Shown here: in pieces, positions 47,830 through 57,407 of the stretch
How positions within the stretch are numbered: the first letter of the stretch is position 1
Layout: each line of letters opens with the position of its first letter
Assembly (NCBI GenBank): GCA_900318355.1
Contig: ONKE01000041.1
Location: forward strand, 1 to 64,000
From: an uncultured Bacteroidales bacterium
Lineage (GTDB): Bacteria; Bacteroidota; Bacteroidia; Bacteroidales; UBA932
DNA: 64,000 nt
Direction: 5' to 3'
Notes under the pieces: model-generated
Told to the model about the DNA's origin: nothing
Database searches by the model: none
The model's input: the letters and a program-made list of their open reading frames with translations, nothing else
Program-made: the position numbers and the translations under genes

Positions 47830-48702
47830 CATCATTGCTTGGAAATCCGGCTCGGCGCCGCTCATCAGGCCATATCCGGCCAGGGCCTGGTACAACAGCC
47901 ATTCCCGGCCCGGGACATACTTCCATCCCGGAAGCGTCTCCGGAGAAAATGCCGGTGTTTTATAGTTGGCCTCCACGAAAAGTTTGGGCTTTTCACTGCT
48001 TGCCGGCAGGTCGGAAGGCATCTTGTCGAGCGGGCAGGGGAGCGTGTAGATTACAAGGTCGCATTCGGCCGCAGCGGCGGCAAAATCGGCCAGTGGCACC
48101 GCCAGGAAACCATATTCCGGCAGCGCCCCGGCGAGGGCCTGTGCTTTTTCCGGACTGCGGTTCATGAGGCTCACGCCATAGCCCATCTCGGCCGCCGCAA
48201 CCGCCGCAGCCTTACCGGCGCCTCCGCAGCCGACGACAAGGGCCTCGGGCCTGTATCCGTAGACCTCCGTAAGATTCTCGCGGACAAACTGATGGACCTT
48301 GATATGGATCCGCTGCCCGTATTCCTTGAGGCAGGCGTCCACCACTCCGGGAAACAGCGCCTCGGCCACGCTCATGATAATCCCGGAGAAGTCGGAATTA
48401 TGGGCCTGAATGCCGTCAGGGGCCTTTACGACAAGATTCGTAGCCCCGATTTTCAGGCACGGTCCCGACACGCTGCCGAAACCGTCGCGGGCAAGGCAAA
48501 GCGCCTGTGCGAAGGCCTTTTCCTTGAACGGGGCCGTAACGTTGATTGCCGTGTATTCTTCGAGAAAACGGCGCCACGACGCCTCGAAATCAGCTCCCTC
48601 GATCAAATCATAAGGCCAACGCCCGCTATAGGCGGCACGGAAGAGGACCGGGCTGCCCGACGTGGCGATAGGGTCGCCTATGAGGCCGAAACGCTTGTCC
48701 AT
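47818..48702 (-). CDS. aroE: Shikimate dehydrogenase family protein
   Basis: 294 aa, slightly longer than usual. NVTAPFKEKAF holds the catalytic Lys and HNSDFSG the partner Asp. VVGCGGAGKAAAVAAAEMGYGV binds NADP(H). The enzyme reduces dehydroshikimate in aromatic amino-acid synthesis. The ATG overlaps the stop of the small gene before it by one base. An insert of about 30 residues (LTEVYGYRPEALVV region) precedes the nucleotide-binding domain. Confidence 0.9.
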   Translation of the reverse strand: MDKRFGLIGDPIATSGSPVLFRAAYSGRWPYDLIEGADFEASWRRFLEEYTAINVTAPFKEKAFAQALCLARDGFGSVSGPCLKIGATNLVVKAPDGIQAHNSDFSGIIMSVAEALFPGVVDACLKEYGQRIHIKVHQFVRENLTEVYGYRPEALVVGCGGAGKAAAVAAAEMGYGVSLMNRSPEKAQALAGALPEYGFLAVPLADFAAAAAECDLVIYTLPCPLDKMPSDLPASSEKPKLFVEANYKTPAFSPETLPGWKYVPGREWLLYQALAGYGLMSGAEPDFQAMMQAL

Positions 48703-48845
48703 CAGAATCCGAGGACTATGCCTATGTGCCAGAAACCCAGGTTGGAACTGCCTTCAGGCAGGAGCGGACTTCCCGGCAGGCCGTATTTGGCGATGACGCC
48801 GAGGTCGCCCGCAGCGAACGCCAGGAAGATGAGGAACTTTTTCAT
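48702..48845 (-). CDS. 47-aa protein, translationally coupled to aroE
   Basis: Starts MKKFLIFLAFAAGDLGVIAK, a hydrophobic N-terminus, then a Pro/Gly-rich tail ending IGIVLGF. The ATG follows the methylase stop by one base and the TGA shares a base with the aroE ATG. Such exact packing on both sides is unlikely by chance. It could be a small membrane protein or a coupling peptide. I recognise no family. Confidence 0.55.
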   Translation of the reverse strand: MKKFLIFLAFAAGDLGVIAKYGLPGSPLLPEGSSNLGFWHIGIVLGF

Positions 48846-48846
48846 A

Positions 48847-49635
48847 TTACTTGTCGTTTCGTTGTCTTATTGCTTCATAAAGCAGGATGGCGGCGCTCAC
48901 CGAGACGTTGAGCGAGTCGAGCCGTCCGAGCATGGGGATGCGGATGTGGGCGTCTGCGGCGGCTCTCCATGCGTCGCTGAGCCCCGTGGACTCCGTGCCC
49001 ATCACCAGCGCGGTGGGGCCGATCATGTCGCAGTCGTAATACAGCGACGAATCCTGAAGCTGCGCGGTCAGGATGCGGATGCCGCGGCTTTTGAGGAAAC
49101 CTATTGTCTCAGCGGAACTTGCGGCCACTACCGGCACGCTGAATATCGCGCCGATGGAAGCACGAATCAGATTGGGATTGTAGAGGTCGGTGAGCGGGTC
49201 GCAGATTATCACCGCATCGGCGCCGGCGGCATCGGCGCTGCGAAGGACGGCGCCCAGGTTGCCGGGCTTTTCCACCGCCTCGAGCACCATGATGAGCGGA
49301 TTGTCGGGCAGCCGGAGGTCGTCGAGGCTGAGGCTGCGGGCTTCGACTTCGGCGATAATGCCCTCCGTAGTGCCCCTGTAGGCGATTTTGCCATAGAGCG
49401 CAGCGGGAACTTCGACCACCAGCGGGGCATTCAGCCCCTCCGGCAGGGACGGGCAGATTTCGGGACACAGGAAGACGGTGCCGACCCGGAAGCCGGCTTC
49501 CATGCAGTGTTCGAGCTCCCTGCGGCCTTCAACCACGAAAAAACCTTGCGCGCGCCGCTCCCTGGATTTCTCCTGCAGCGCGAGCAACTCCTTTATTTTC
49601 GGGTTTTGAGCGGATGATACCTGCTCGGTACGCAT
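48847..49635 (-). CDS. SpoU-family RNA 2'-O-ribose methyltransferase
   Basis: 262 aa. The N-terminal substrate-binding part (SSAQNPKIKELLAL) is followed by a SpoU knot domain: EAVEKPGNLGAVLRSADAAG, LVMGTESTGLSDAW and IPMLGRLDSLNVSVSAAILLYE are motifs 1-3. It methylates a ribose in rRNA or tRNA; the exact target cannot be read. It is in the lysS-PspC-methylase-aroE operon. Confidence 0.92.
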   Translation of the reverse strand: MRTEQVSSAQNPKIKELLALQEKSRERRAQGFFVVEGRRELEHCMEAGFRVGTVFLCPEICPSLPEGLNAPLVVEVPAALYGKIAYRGTTEGIIAEVEARSLSLDDLRLPDNPLIMVLEAVEKPGNLGAVLRSADAAGADAVIICDPLTDLYNPNLIRASIGAIFSVPVVAASSAETIGFLKSRGIRILTAQLQDSSLYYDCDMIGPTALVMGTESTGLSDAWRAAADAHIRIPMLGRLDSLNVSVSAAILLYEAIRQRNDK

Positions 49636-49641
49636 GTGTGG

Positions 49642-49857
49642 CTACTGCTGGTCGTAGGTGCGGTCGATCATCACGGGCTCCTTCGGCATGAGGGCCCACA
49701 TGATGATGTAGAGCAGGACTCCGCCGCCAAACTGGAAGGCGAAGAACAGGAACAGGACGCGCACGAGGGTGACGTCGATTTCCAGATAGTCGGCCAGTCC
49801 GGCGCACACACCGGCGAGCTTCTTGTCGCGGGTGTTGAGGGTGAGTTTCCTTTCCAT
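49642..49857 (-). CDS. PspC-domain membrane protein
   Basis: 71 aa. KLAGVCAGLADYLEIDVTLVR is the PspC signature, and one membrane helix (about residues 32-54) follows. In gamma-proteobacteria PspC senses envelope stress; here the short form has no neighbouring psp genes. It is placed 3 bases after lysS and just before the RNA methylase. Confidence 0.88.
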   Translation of the reverse strand: MERKLTLNTRDKKLAGVCAGLADYLEIDVTLVRVLFLFFAFQFGGGVLLYIIMWALMPKEPVMIDRTYDQQ

Positions 49858-49860
49858 TGT

Positions 49861-51402
49861 CTATTCGGTTTCAGAATCTTTGCGGGGCAGTTTCTCGGGG
49901 CGCATCTGCGGGAAGAAGAGCACGTCCTGGATGGTGGTCTGGCCGGTCATGAACATCGTCAGGCGGTCGATTCCCATTCCAAGTCCGGCGGTCGGAGGCA
50001 TGCCGTATTCAAGGGCGCGCACGAAGTCGTAGTCGATGAACATGGCCTCGTCGTCGCCGCCGGCCTTCAGGCGTGCCTGCTCCCCGAAGCGCTCCAGCTG
50101 GTCGACGGGGTCGTTCAGCTCGGAATAGGCGTTGGCCAGCTCCTTGCCGCATACGAAGAGCTCGAAGCGCTCGGTAAGGGCGGGGTTGGAACGGTGACGC
50201 TTTGTCAGAGGAGACATTTCCACGGGGTAGTCGATGACGAAGGTGGGCTGGACGAAATGCTTTTCGCAGTATTCGCCGAAGATGGCGTCGATAAGCTTGC
50301 CTACGCCCATCGAAGGCTCAATCTCCACGCCGAGTTTCTTGCAGACGTCCCTGAGCTCGTCGACCCCCATTCCGGCCACGTCGACTCCGGCATATTCCTT
50401 AATGGCGTCGAGAATGCCGATGCGGCGGTACGGTGCCTGGAAATTGACTTTGTTGCCGGCGATTTCCACCTCGGTGGAACCGTTAACGGCCATCGCGACC
50501 TTCTCGAGCATCTTCTCGACAAACTCCATCATCCAGATGTAGTCCTTGTAGGCCACATATATTTCCATGCAGGTGAACTCCGGGTTGTGGGTCTTGTCCA
50601 TGCCCTCGTTGCGGAAGTCCTTGGCGAACTCGTAAACGCCGGAGAATCCGCCGACGATCAGCCTCTTGAGGTAGAGCTCGTTGGCGATACGCATGTACAG
50701 GGGGATGTCCAGGGCGTTGTGGTGGGTGACGAACGGACGGGCCGCGGCACCGCCGGGAATCGCCTGAAGGATAGGCGTTTCAACCTCGAGGCAGCCGGCC
50801 TGGTTGAAATATTCGCGCATGGTGGCGATGATCTTTGCACGCTTGATGAAAACGTCCTTGACCTGGGGATTGACAATAAGGTCGACGTAGCGCTGGCGGT
50901 AGCGGAGCTCCGGATCGGAGAATTCGTCATAGACCTTGCCGTCGGCGTCTTTCTTGACGATGGGGAGCACGCGGAGCGACTTGCTCAGGACGGTGAGCTC
51001 CTTGGCGTGGACCGACAGCTGGCCGGTCTGGGTGATGAATGCGAAACCCTTGATGCCCACGATGTCGCCGATGTCAAGAAGCTTCTTGAACACGGTGTTG
51101 TACATTGTCTTGTCTTCCCCGGGGCAGATCTCGTCGCGCTTGACGTAGACCTGGATGCGCCCGCTTTCGTCCTGAAGCTCCATGAACGACGCTGCACCCA
51201 TGATGCGGCGCGACATGATGCGTCCGGCGATGCAGACGTCGGAGAAATTGCCCTCTTCGGGCTTGTACCCTTCCAGAATGGCCTTTGCCGTGGCGTTGAC
51301 CGGATAAAGCGGAGCCGGATAAGGCTCGATGCCAAGTTCGCGAAGGCGGGTCATGGATTCCCTGCGGAGGATTTCCTGTTCACTTAGTTGTTGATTAGCC
51401 AT
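49861..51402 (-). CDS. lysS: Lysyl-tRNA synthetase, class II
   Basis: 513 aa. An OB-fold anticodon-binding domain (about residues 60-170) is followed by the class II core. Motif 2 is [15 protein letters not shown] and motif 3 [12 protein letters not shown]. The region [13 protein letters not shown] contributes to lysine binding. It charges tRNA-Lys, one of which is at position 9. It is the first gene of a five-gene operon ending with aroE. Confidence 0.97.
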   Translation of the reverse strand: MANQQLSEQEILRRESMTRLRELGIEPYPAPLYPVNATAKAILEGYKPEEGNFSDVCIAGRIMSRRIMGAASFMELQDESGRIQVYVKRDEICPGEDKTMYNTVFKKLLDIGDIVGIKGFAFITQTGQLSVHAKELTVLSKSLRVLPIVKKDADGKVYDEFSDPELRYRQRYVDLIVNPQVKDVFIKRAKIIATMREYFNQAGCLEVETPILQAIPGGAAARPFVTHHNALDIPLYMRIANELYLKRLIVGGFSGVYEFAKDFRNEGMDKTHNPEFTCMEIYVAYKDYIWMMEFVEKMLEKVAMAVNGSTEVEIAGNKVNFQAPYRRIGILDAIKEYAGVDVAGMGVDELRDVCKKLGVEIEPSMGVGKLIDAIFGEYCEKHFVQPTFVIDYPVEMSPLTKRHRSNPALTERFELFVCGKELANAYSELNDPVDQLERFGEQARLKAGGDDEAMFIDYDFVRALEYGMPPTAGLGMGIDRLTMFMTGQTTIQDVLFFPQMRPEKLPRKDSETE

Positions 51403-51421
51403 ACATCAGTTTATTATCACG

Positions 51422-51469
51422 CAAAAATAGCAATTTAATTCCATTTTTTAATTAAAATGGGTATCTTTG
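51422..51469. promoter_or_regulatory. Divergent promoters for lysS and recJ
   Basis: Minus strand: TATTTTTG (complement of 51422-51429), 20 bases before lysS. Plus strand: TATCTTTG at 51462-51469, 20 bases before the recJ ATG at 51490. An AT-rich palindromic stretch lies between them. Confidence 0.65.
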
Positions 51470-51489
51470 TATTTCAGCAAGACTACAAG

Positions 51490-53226
51490 ATGGCCCCGAA
51501 GCAGAGGAAATGGATACTCAGAGATGTTTCCGACAGCGATAAAATCAATCAGCTGTCGGCCGAACTCGGCGTGGATCCGGTCCTTGCCACCCTCCTGGTC
51601 CAAAGGGGCGTCAAGTCGTTCGAGCAGGCCCGCGCATTCTTCCGTCCCGACCTTTCGATGCTCCACGACCCTTTCCTCATGAAAGACATGGACAAAGCCG
51701 TCGACCGGGTGGAGGAAGCCATAGCCAAAGGCCAGAAAATCCTCATCTACGGCGACTACGATGTCGATGGCACCACCGCCGTCGCCCTGGTCTATTCCTT
51801 CCTGTCGAAGTTCACCTCCAAGCTGGATTTCTATATTCCCGACCGCTACGACGAAGGCTACGGCGTTTCGATCAAAGGCATCGACTGGGCCGCCGAAAAC
51901 GGTTTCAGCCTCCTCATAACCCTCGACTGCGGCATCAAGGCCATAGACAAGGTCCGCTACGCCGCCTCGAAGGGAATCGACGTCATAATCTGCGACCACC
52001 ATCTTCCGGAGGAGGAACTTCCCGGTGCCGTCGCCGTCCTCGACCCCAAGCGCGAAGACTGCCACTATCCCTTCGACGACCTTTCCGGTTGCGGCGTCGG
52101 CTTCAAGCTCGTGCAGGCCTATGCCATCCGCAAAGGCATCCCCTTCGACGAACTGAAGCCGCTTCTGGACCTTCTGGTTGTCAGCATCGCCTCCGACCTC
52201 GTCACCGTGGTGGGGGAGAACCGCGTCCTTGCCCACTACGGCCTCAAGCAGCTGAACGAAAGCCCCCGCAAGGGCCTCCAGGCCATCATTTCGCTATCCA
52301 ACCTGGAACCGATGCACGTGACCATAGACGACATCGTCTTCAAGATAGGCCCCCGCATCAATGCCGCCGGCCGCATGGAATCCGGACGCCTTGCCGTGGA
52401 CCTGCTGACTGCCAAGGACGACCGCCGCGCCGCCATCATCGCCAGCCAGATCAACGACAACAACAACGAGCGCAAAAACATTGACCGCGAAATAACCCGC
52501 GAGGCTCTCGAAATGGTCACACGCGGCGAATGCCTCGCCTGGAAGGAAGCCACGATAGTCTACAACCCGTCATGGAACAAGGGCGTGGTCGGCATCGTCG
52601 CCTCCCGTCTTGTCGAGGCGTTCTACAAGCCCACGTTCGTCCTTACAAAGAGCAACGGCTTCGTCACCGGCTCGGCCCGCAGCGTCCGCGGCTTCGACCT
52701 TTACGACTCCATCGAGCACCAGGCCGACCTCCTGGAAAACTTCGGTGGCCACATCTACGCCGCCGGCCTGACCCTCAAGGAGGAAAACCTTCCCGAATTC
52801 GCCCGCCGCATCGAAGAATACATCGGCAGCCACATGACCGAGGAGATGACCACCCCGGTGGTCGACGTCGACTCGCGGCTCGACTTCTCGCAGATAACCC
52901 CGAAGTTCTTCCGCATCCTCAAGCAGTTCCAGCCCTTCGGCCCCGGCAACCAGGCCCCGGTCTTCCTCACCGAAAACGTCTACGACGACGGCAACGGCCG
53001 CAAGGTTGGCCCCGCCGGCCAGCACCTCAAGCTCGAACTCATCCAGGAATCGCAGCCCTACCACCAGATTTCCGCCATCGGCTTCAACATGGCCTCCAGC
53101 TTCGAACACATCCGCGGCGGCAATCCTGTCGACATCTGCTACAGCATCGTAGAAAACTACTACCGCGGCGCCTCCACCCTCCAGCTCCGTCTCAAAGACC
53201 TCCGCGAGCGCGAGGAACCGATATAG
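51490..53226 (+). CDS. recJ: Single-stranded-DNA-specific exonuclease RecJ
   Basis: 578 aa. The DHH core shows DYDVDGTTAVALV, DCGI, ICDHHLPEEE and INAAGRME; the DHHA1 and OB-like C-terminal parts follow (GPGNQAPVF). The start MAPKQRKW at 51490 is chosen because the promoter at 51462-51469 lies inside the longer frame, which begins MGIFVFQQ. RecJ degrades 5' ends of single-stranded DNA in recombination and mismatch repair. All key Asp/His residues are present. Confidence 0.95.
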   Translation: MAPKQRKWILRDVSDSDKINQLSAELGVDPVLATLLVQRGVKSFEQARAFFRPDLSMLHDPFLMKDMDKAVDRVEEAIAKGQKILIYGDYDVDGTTAVALVYSFLSKFTSKLDFYIPDRYDEGYGVSIKGIDWAAENGFSLLITLDCGIKAIDKVRYAASKGIDVIICDHHLPEEELPGAVAVLDPKREDCHYPFDDLSGCGVGFKLVQAYAIRKGIPFDELKPLLDLLVVSIASDLVTVVGENRVLAHYGLKQLNESPRKGLQAIISLSNLEPMHVTIDDIVFKIGPRINAAGRMESGRLAVDLLTAKDDRRAAIIASQINDNNNERKNIDREITREALEMVTRGECLAWKEATIVYNPSWNKGVVGIVASRLVEAFYKPTFVLTKSNGFVTGSARSVRGFDLYDSIEHQADLLENFGGHIYAAGLTLKEENLPEFARRIEEYIGSHMTEEMTTPVVDVDSRLDFSQITPKFFRILKQFQPFGPGNQAPVFLTENVYDDGNGRKVGPAGQHLKLELIQESQPYHQISAIGFNMASSFEHIRGGNPVDICYSIVENYYRGASTLQLRLKDLREREEPI

Positions 53227-53252
53227 CTTCGGATTTGTTATGGAAATTTTGT

Positions 53253-54179
53253 CTAGAAGCGCCAGCAGAGGCCGGCTTCGGCATCGACGTATCCGCCGTT
53301 GACCCAGCTGCATCCTACCAGCAAAGCCAGTCCGCTGGCCGGCCCGTGGGAGACAGGATGCACAAGCACTCCGGCATCGGCAGCGAAACCGCTGAAATAA
53401 CGGTCGGTCACGCGGGCCCAGTCTCCATTCCAGTCTTTCCAGCTTAAAGAACGGATTCCGTACCCTGCGCCGACATATACCGACAGAGGCTTCAGCACTT
53501 TATAAGCGACGTCAAACGTGAGCTGCAGGCGCCCGACAGTCTGTTCGTCTCCGCTCCAGAAATAGCCTCCACCTTGGATTGAACCGTCCGAAAGGCAGTC
53601 GTAACTTGTGTCATGCCAGCCTCCGCTGCCACGGCCTTTGGCAAAGAGACTCCAGTCGTCGAGCGTGATGCCGAGCACCGCTCCTGCGGAGAAATCAGGG
53701 TAGACGCCGGCTGTCAATCCAGCCATGACGCCTACGCGGACACGCGGCCGCACCTGTTTCCGGGGGACTTGAACGGCATCCTCACGCCAGGGTAAAACGC
53801 TCGGAACCAACTGGACGGCAGGGGATTGGGGACTATGGATAACCGGCAGGGACGAAAGCGGAGCATGCATGTCCTTATGCCAACGGCCAGTGGCGAAGCG
53901 GTCGCGGATGACTTCGAAACGGAGGCGCTGTCCCGGCGTCATTTCGCCCCATGCGCCCTGAAGGTTCTTTTTTACCACGGCCAGTTCGTTCGCCATCATT
54001 TGCAGGCTGTCCTTGGGCACGGGCTCGCCCCTTTCTATCTTGTCCATCCAGTCGGCGCAGCGGCCACAGACATTCTCATACCAGTCCAGGGCCGCATTCC
54101 ACACCCGCTCCTGGGCCGACGCGGCGGCAAGATTCCAGAGCAGCAGGATAAGGACAAGGTATGCTTTTGGCCGAAACAT
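53253..54179 (-). CDS. Outer-membrane beta-barrel protein of unknown function
   Basis: 308 aa. A signal peptide ends with ASAQ. A helical N-terminal part (about residues 25-110) is followed by a short Pro/Val-rich linker and a C-terminal beta-barrel (about 145-308) ending AEAGLCWRF. The aromatic last residue fits barrel assembly. Its gene is divergent from the kinase with a 38-base gap, and its promoter-like TACCTTTG lies only 4 bases before the ATG, so the message may be leaderless. Confidence 0.75.
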   Translation of the reverse strand: MFRPKAYLVLILLLWNLAAASAQERVWNAALDWYENVCGRCADWMDKIERGEPVPKDSLQMMANELAVVKKNLQGAWGEMTPGQRLRFEVIRDRFATGRWHKDMHAPLSSLPVIHSPQSPAVQLVPSVLPWREDAVQVPRKQVRPRVRVGVMAGLTAGVYPDFSAGAVLGITLDDWSLFAKGRGSGGWHDTSYDCLSDGSIQGGGYFWSGDEQTVGRLQLTFDVAYKVLKPLSVYVGAGYGIRSLSWKDWNGDWARVTDRYFSGFAADAGVLVHPVSHGPASGLALLVGCSWVNGGYVDAEAGLCWRF

Positions 54180-54183
54180 GGTC

Positions 54184-54211
54184 CAAAGGTAAGGAAAATA
54201 ACGTATATTTG
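54184..54211. promoter_or_regulatory. Paired promoters giving near-leaderless transcripts
   Basis: Minus strand: TACCTTTG (complement of 54184-54191) ends 4 bases before the ATG at 54179. Plus strand: TATATTTG (54204-54211) ends 6 bases before the ATG at 54218. Both match TAnnTTTG. With the usual spacing, transcription would begin at or next to each ATG. No -33 box was seen for either. Confidence 0.55.
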
Positions 54212-54217
54212 CACGCT

Positions 54218-55231
54218 ATGGAACAAGAATCGGGCTTCATCATCGAACCGGAGCTGGACGGCCAAGATGCCGCCCCGCAGCTGCTTCACCGCTCGGACGC
54301 CGGCTTCTCCGAAGTCTGGCGGGTCACGAAGTTTTCCCAGTTCGTGGTGCTCAAGGCTTTGAAGCCCGAATACCGGGGCAACCCCGTTTACGAGACCCTT
54401 TTGCGCAAGGAATTCGAGATCGGCTACAGCCTCAACCATCCTTCAGTCTGCCGCACCTGGCACTTCCGGCACCATCCGCAGCTGGGAAATTGTATCGAAA
54501 TGGAGTGGATCGACGGAGCGACTCTCGAGGAACGCTTCCGGGATGCCCGTCCCGACGAAGGGCTTTTCCGGAAAATTGCAGGGGAACTCTGCGACGCCGT
54601 GGCATATCTCCATTCCCGTCAGGTCATCCACCGGGACATCAAACCCTCCAACATACTCATAACCCACAACGGCGACAATGTCAAGCTCATCGACTTCGGT
54701 CTGGCGGACTCGGACGACTCGGCCGTCCTGAAAATGGCAGCCGGTACGGAACGCTATATCGCTCCGGAAATCCTTGCCGGAAAACAGGCCGACGTGCGGA
54801 CGGATATCTGGGGAGTGGGCCGGGTGTTGTCGGTCTTCACCGGCGCCCACCGTGGGGCTTTGCGAAAAGCGACGGCCCTGCGTCCGGAGGACCGTTATCC
54901 AAATATGGCCGCCTTCAAGGAAGCTTTGTTGGCCCCTCCTGTCAGGATCTGGCCATATGCAGCCGCTGCCGCCGTAGCCCTTATTGGCCTGGGAATCTGG
55001 CTGCTATGGCCGCAGAAGGCTCCTGTGGCCGAACCCGTCATAACGAAGGTGTCGGAAGTTAAAACCGAATCGCCCGACACGACGGCGCCTGTCCCTGCTC
55101 AGCCCAGGAAGGCTGCCCCTGAACTGAAAGCACCGCAGAAGACATCTCTGTCCAGCGAGCCCGCTCAAGGGACCGCCTCCGGCGAAGATGTCTATGAACT
55201 TTTCAAGAAAGCAACGGAAGTCTTCGAATGA
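54218..55231 (+). CDS. Transmembrane Ser/Thr protein kinase
   Basis: 337 aa. The kinase domain (about residues 20-235) has the catalytic loop VIHRDIKPSNIL, DFGLAD and APEI. The glycine loop is poorly conserved (LLHRSDAGFSEVW), but the ATP-binding Lys (VVLKALKP) and a candidate helix-C Glu are present. A membrane helix (about 248-265) and a short Pro/Lys-rich extracytoplasmic tail follow, with no PASTA or other sensor domain. The start at 54218 is set by the promoter. It ends where the convergent lipoprotein gene begins, with no gap. The substrate is unknown. Confidence 0.85.
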   Translation: MEQESGFIIEPELDGQDAAPQLLHRSDAGFSEVWRVTKFSQFVVLKALKPEYRGNPVYETLLRKEFEIGYSLNHPSVCRTWHFRHHPQLGNCIEMEWIDGATLEERFRDARPDEGLFRKIAGELCDAVAYLHSRQVIHRDIKPSNILITHNGDNVKLIDFGLADSDDSAVLKMAAGTERYIAPEILAGKQADVRTDIWGVGRVLSVFTGAHRGALRKATALRPEDRYPNMAAFKEALLAPPVRIWPYAAAAAVALIGLGIWLLWPQKAPVAEPVITKVSEVKTESPDTTAPVPAQPRKAAPELKAPQKTSLSSEPAQGTASGEDVYELFKKATEVFE

Positions 55232-56818
55232 CTACCTGTCCCTCACGGGACGGACCCGATAGCAGTTGCACCGGGCAAGGCGGGACTCGTCATCATCTCG
55301 GCCCCAGTATTCGTGGTCAATAATGATATCCTGGACGAACAGCTTGTTGATCACTGTTCCCTCGAGGACCCTCCAGTAAGCGAAGGTCTTGGCGCTTATT
55401 GAGGATTCCGTGCACAGTTCCGAAGTCCAATAGTAGGCGTACGGCATGAATAGACTCTTGTCCTCGAAGCCCGGGACAGTGCTGGTGAGGAGGAAGCCCT
55501 CCTGCTCTTCCACCGTGGTCTTGATATAGGTGCAGTTCCGGATAAGTTCGCCGTATTCCGCCGCAGTGGGTGTGTGCCAGGAGCCTCCGAGGGCGGCGGT
55601 GGCGGCGTCATCTTCGCGTTCGAGCACCCGTTTGCCATCCGCATCCGGGAAATCCCGGCTCAAGGTGTATTTAAATATGGTCTCCGAGTTGCCAAGGCAC
55701 CATTTATAGTCCTCCCAGGAGGATTGCTGCCTTGGTGTGATTTCTCCCCAGCAATATCCGTCGCCCAACCCTGTCGGGGTCTGTGCGCCTAGGTTGCAGG
55801 TGGCCCAGAGGACGCTTACTCCCATATCGATGTAGTCGGCGTCTTCCAACTGGAACGCCAGTGTCCGGAAGGACATAGATTCGCCGTAGAAGGTGTTGTC
55901 GCCAATTCTGGCAACGGCCCGGAATGAATATTCGGTGTCCGGCGTGAGGTTGTCCAGTGTAGTGAAAAAATGTCTGGCGGGGTCCAGGTCCTTGGCCATA
56001 TACATCTTTCCGTTCAGTTCAAAGGCGAGCGCAAACTGCTCTGAATCATCGACTTGCTCGGCCAATGCGCCTTCCATGGTCACGGTGTGGAGCCCCACGT
56101 TTGAATATCCTTCGGTCAGGACCACGTCGGCGCCGGAGGGGATCCGCAGGGTGAGAGGCTCGCCATATGATACCACCTTTCCTATCTTCGTGTAGGGGCG
56201 GAAGACATATGAGGCCGAGGTGACAAGTCCTTCAACTCTGACGGTATAATTGCCTGATTCAGAGAAGTTTGCCGCTGTAATGCCGGCTCCATCGATGGCG
56301 GGGGTGCTTCCCTCGGGGCTGTAGCATATGCCGCATTGCAGCGCTTCCTTGCCGGAAGTTCCCGCCAGCCCTGCGATGAAGCAGTCCAGCGTAACTTTGC
56401 CGGCATCGGCACCATATCCCCGCGTGGCCTTTATGATGGAGGGCACCGGCGGCACTTCATCGACCGTTTCCCAGGTGCCGACCTTTGAATAAACGGTACC
56501 CCTGCCGCCGTCGATATATGCCTGGTAGATATATTTGCTGCTATATTCCAGCTCGTCCACAGTCACTGAGAACCGGCCGTCCTTGAGGTTGGCCCCGGGG
56601 ATGCTCTGCAGGTCCGTTTCCCCGAAGAGGATGCCATAATCCTTGATGCTTTCGGGCGAACTGACGCTGCATACGATGCTGATACTGGAATAATCCTCTC
56701 CAGGAATGACGTGGACGTCTTCGATTGCCGGTGTGGCGAAGAAAGTGACGTCCGGGTCTTTCCCAGTGCATGCTACGGCCAACAAGGCCAACGTCATGAG
56801 GAATCGTAAGTGCTTCAT
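55232..56818 (-). CDS. FISUMP-domain surface lipoprotein
   Basis: 528 aa. The lipobox LLAVACT is followed by three to four fibronectin-like beta domains (about residues 20-330; repeated segments such as YSSKYIYQAYIDGG and TEYSFRAVARIGD). A C-terminal FISUMP domain (about 335-528) contains DMGVSVLWATCNLGA, YCWGE and GSWHTPTAAEYGELI. FISUMP domains are common in Bacteroidetes surface proteins and of unclear role. The start overlaps the stop of the gene at 56815 (ATGA), giving a coupled pair. Confidence 0.82.
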   Translation of the reverse strand: MKHLRFLMTLALLAVACTGKDPDVTFFATPAIEDVHVIPGEDYSSISIVCSVSSPESIKDYGILFGETDLQSIPGANLKDGRFSVTVDELEYSSKYIYQAYIDGGRGTVYSKVGTWETVDEVPPVPSIIKATRGYGADAGKVTLDCFIAGLAGTSGKEALQCGICYSPEGSTPAIDGAGITAANFSESGNYTVRVEGLVTSASYVFRPYTKIGKVVSYGEPLTLRIPSGADVVLTEGYSNVGLHTVTMEGALAEQVDDSEQFALAFELNGKMYMAKDLDPARHFFTTLDNLTPDTEYSFRAVARIGDNTFYGESMSFRTLAFQLEDADYIDMGVSVLWATCNLGAQTPTGLGDGYCWGEITPRQQSSWEDYKWCLGNSETIFKYTLSRDFPDADGKRVLEREDDAATAALGGSWHTPTAAEYGELIRNCTYIKTTVEEQEGFLLTSTVPGFEDKSLFMPYAYYWTSELCTESSISAKTFAYWRVLEGTVINKLFVQDIIIDHEYWGRDDDESRLARCNCYRVRPVRDR

Positions 56819-57387
56819 AATTTCTCCAAAAGGGTTATGCCGTGTGCCTTTCCGGCAATGTAGGGCGGCGTTTTCTGTCCGTCGCGGAGCAGATAAGGGA
56901 CGACCAGCGGCCATCCTTTCAGGAAACAGGAGCATTCGAGGATATCTCCGGGACGGAGCCGGGCATTTGCCACCTCCATGACCTCGAACACGGCTCCGCC
57001 CTTGTAGGACAGCACCACGCGTCTGTCCGGAAGCCATTCCAGGACCAGCCGGTCGCCGTTCTTCAACTCGTCGCATGTGATGCAGGTCCTGCCGGTGATG
57101 AAGTCGGAACTGTCGCCTCCGAAGTTTTCCTTCCGGAACGCCTTGAAATCCTCATAGCCGACATACCGCGCCAGGATGTTCAGGGTCGAAAGCCGGGGTG
57201 TCGTGTCATTCGGCACGTATCCCCATATACGCTTGAGCGTTGAGGCTCCCAGCCCTTCTTTGCATTCCGCCTCCAGAGCTTCGGCCAGACGCTCGAATGC
57301 TGATGTGGCGCGGATCTCATTCCCGAACTTTTCCTCGACGGCGACGATAAGGGTCTGCAACTCCGGTATCAACATATTGGATTTCAT
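56815..57387 (-). CDS. Conserved Bacteroidetes protein, possible regulator
   Basis: 190 aa. The N-terminal half (about residues 1-95) is helical and includes TLKRIWGYVPNDTTPRLSTL followed by YEDFKAF, reminiscent of a small DNA-binding-like domain seen in many Bacteroidales proteins. The C-terminal half (about 105-190) looks like a compact beta barrel (GDRLVLEWLPDRRVVLSYKG). No membrane segment. Its stop overlaps the start of the FISUMP lipoprotein, so it may control or partner that protein. The start at 57387 fits a consensus promoter upstream. Confidence 0.6.
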   Translation of the reverse strand: MKSNMLIPELQTLIVAVEEKFGNEIRATSAFERLAEALEAECKEGLGASTLKRIWGYVPNDTTPRLSTLNILARYVGYEDFKAFRKENFGGDSSDFITGRTCITCDELKNGDRLVLEWLPDRRVVLSYKGGAVFEVMEVANARLRPGDILECSCFLKGWPLVVPYLLRDGQKTPPYIAGKAHGITLLEKL

Positions 57388-57407
57388 GGTAAACTTGCAA
57401 TAACTGC

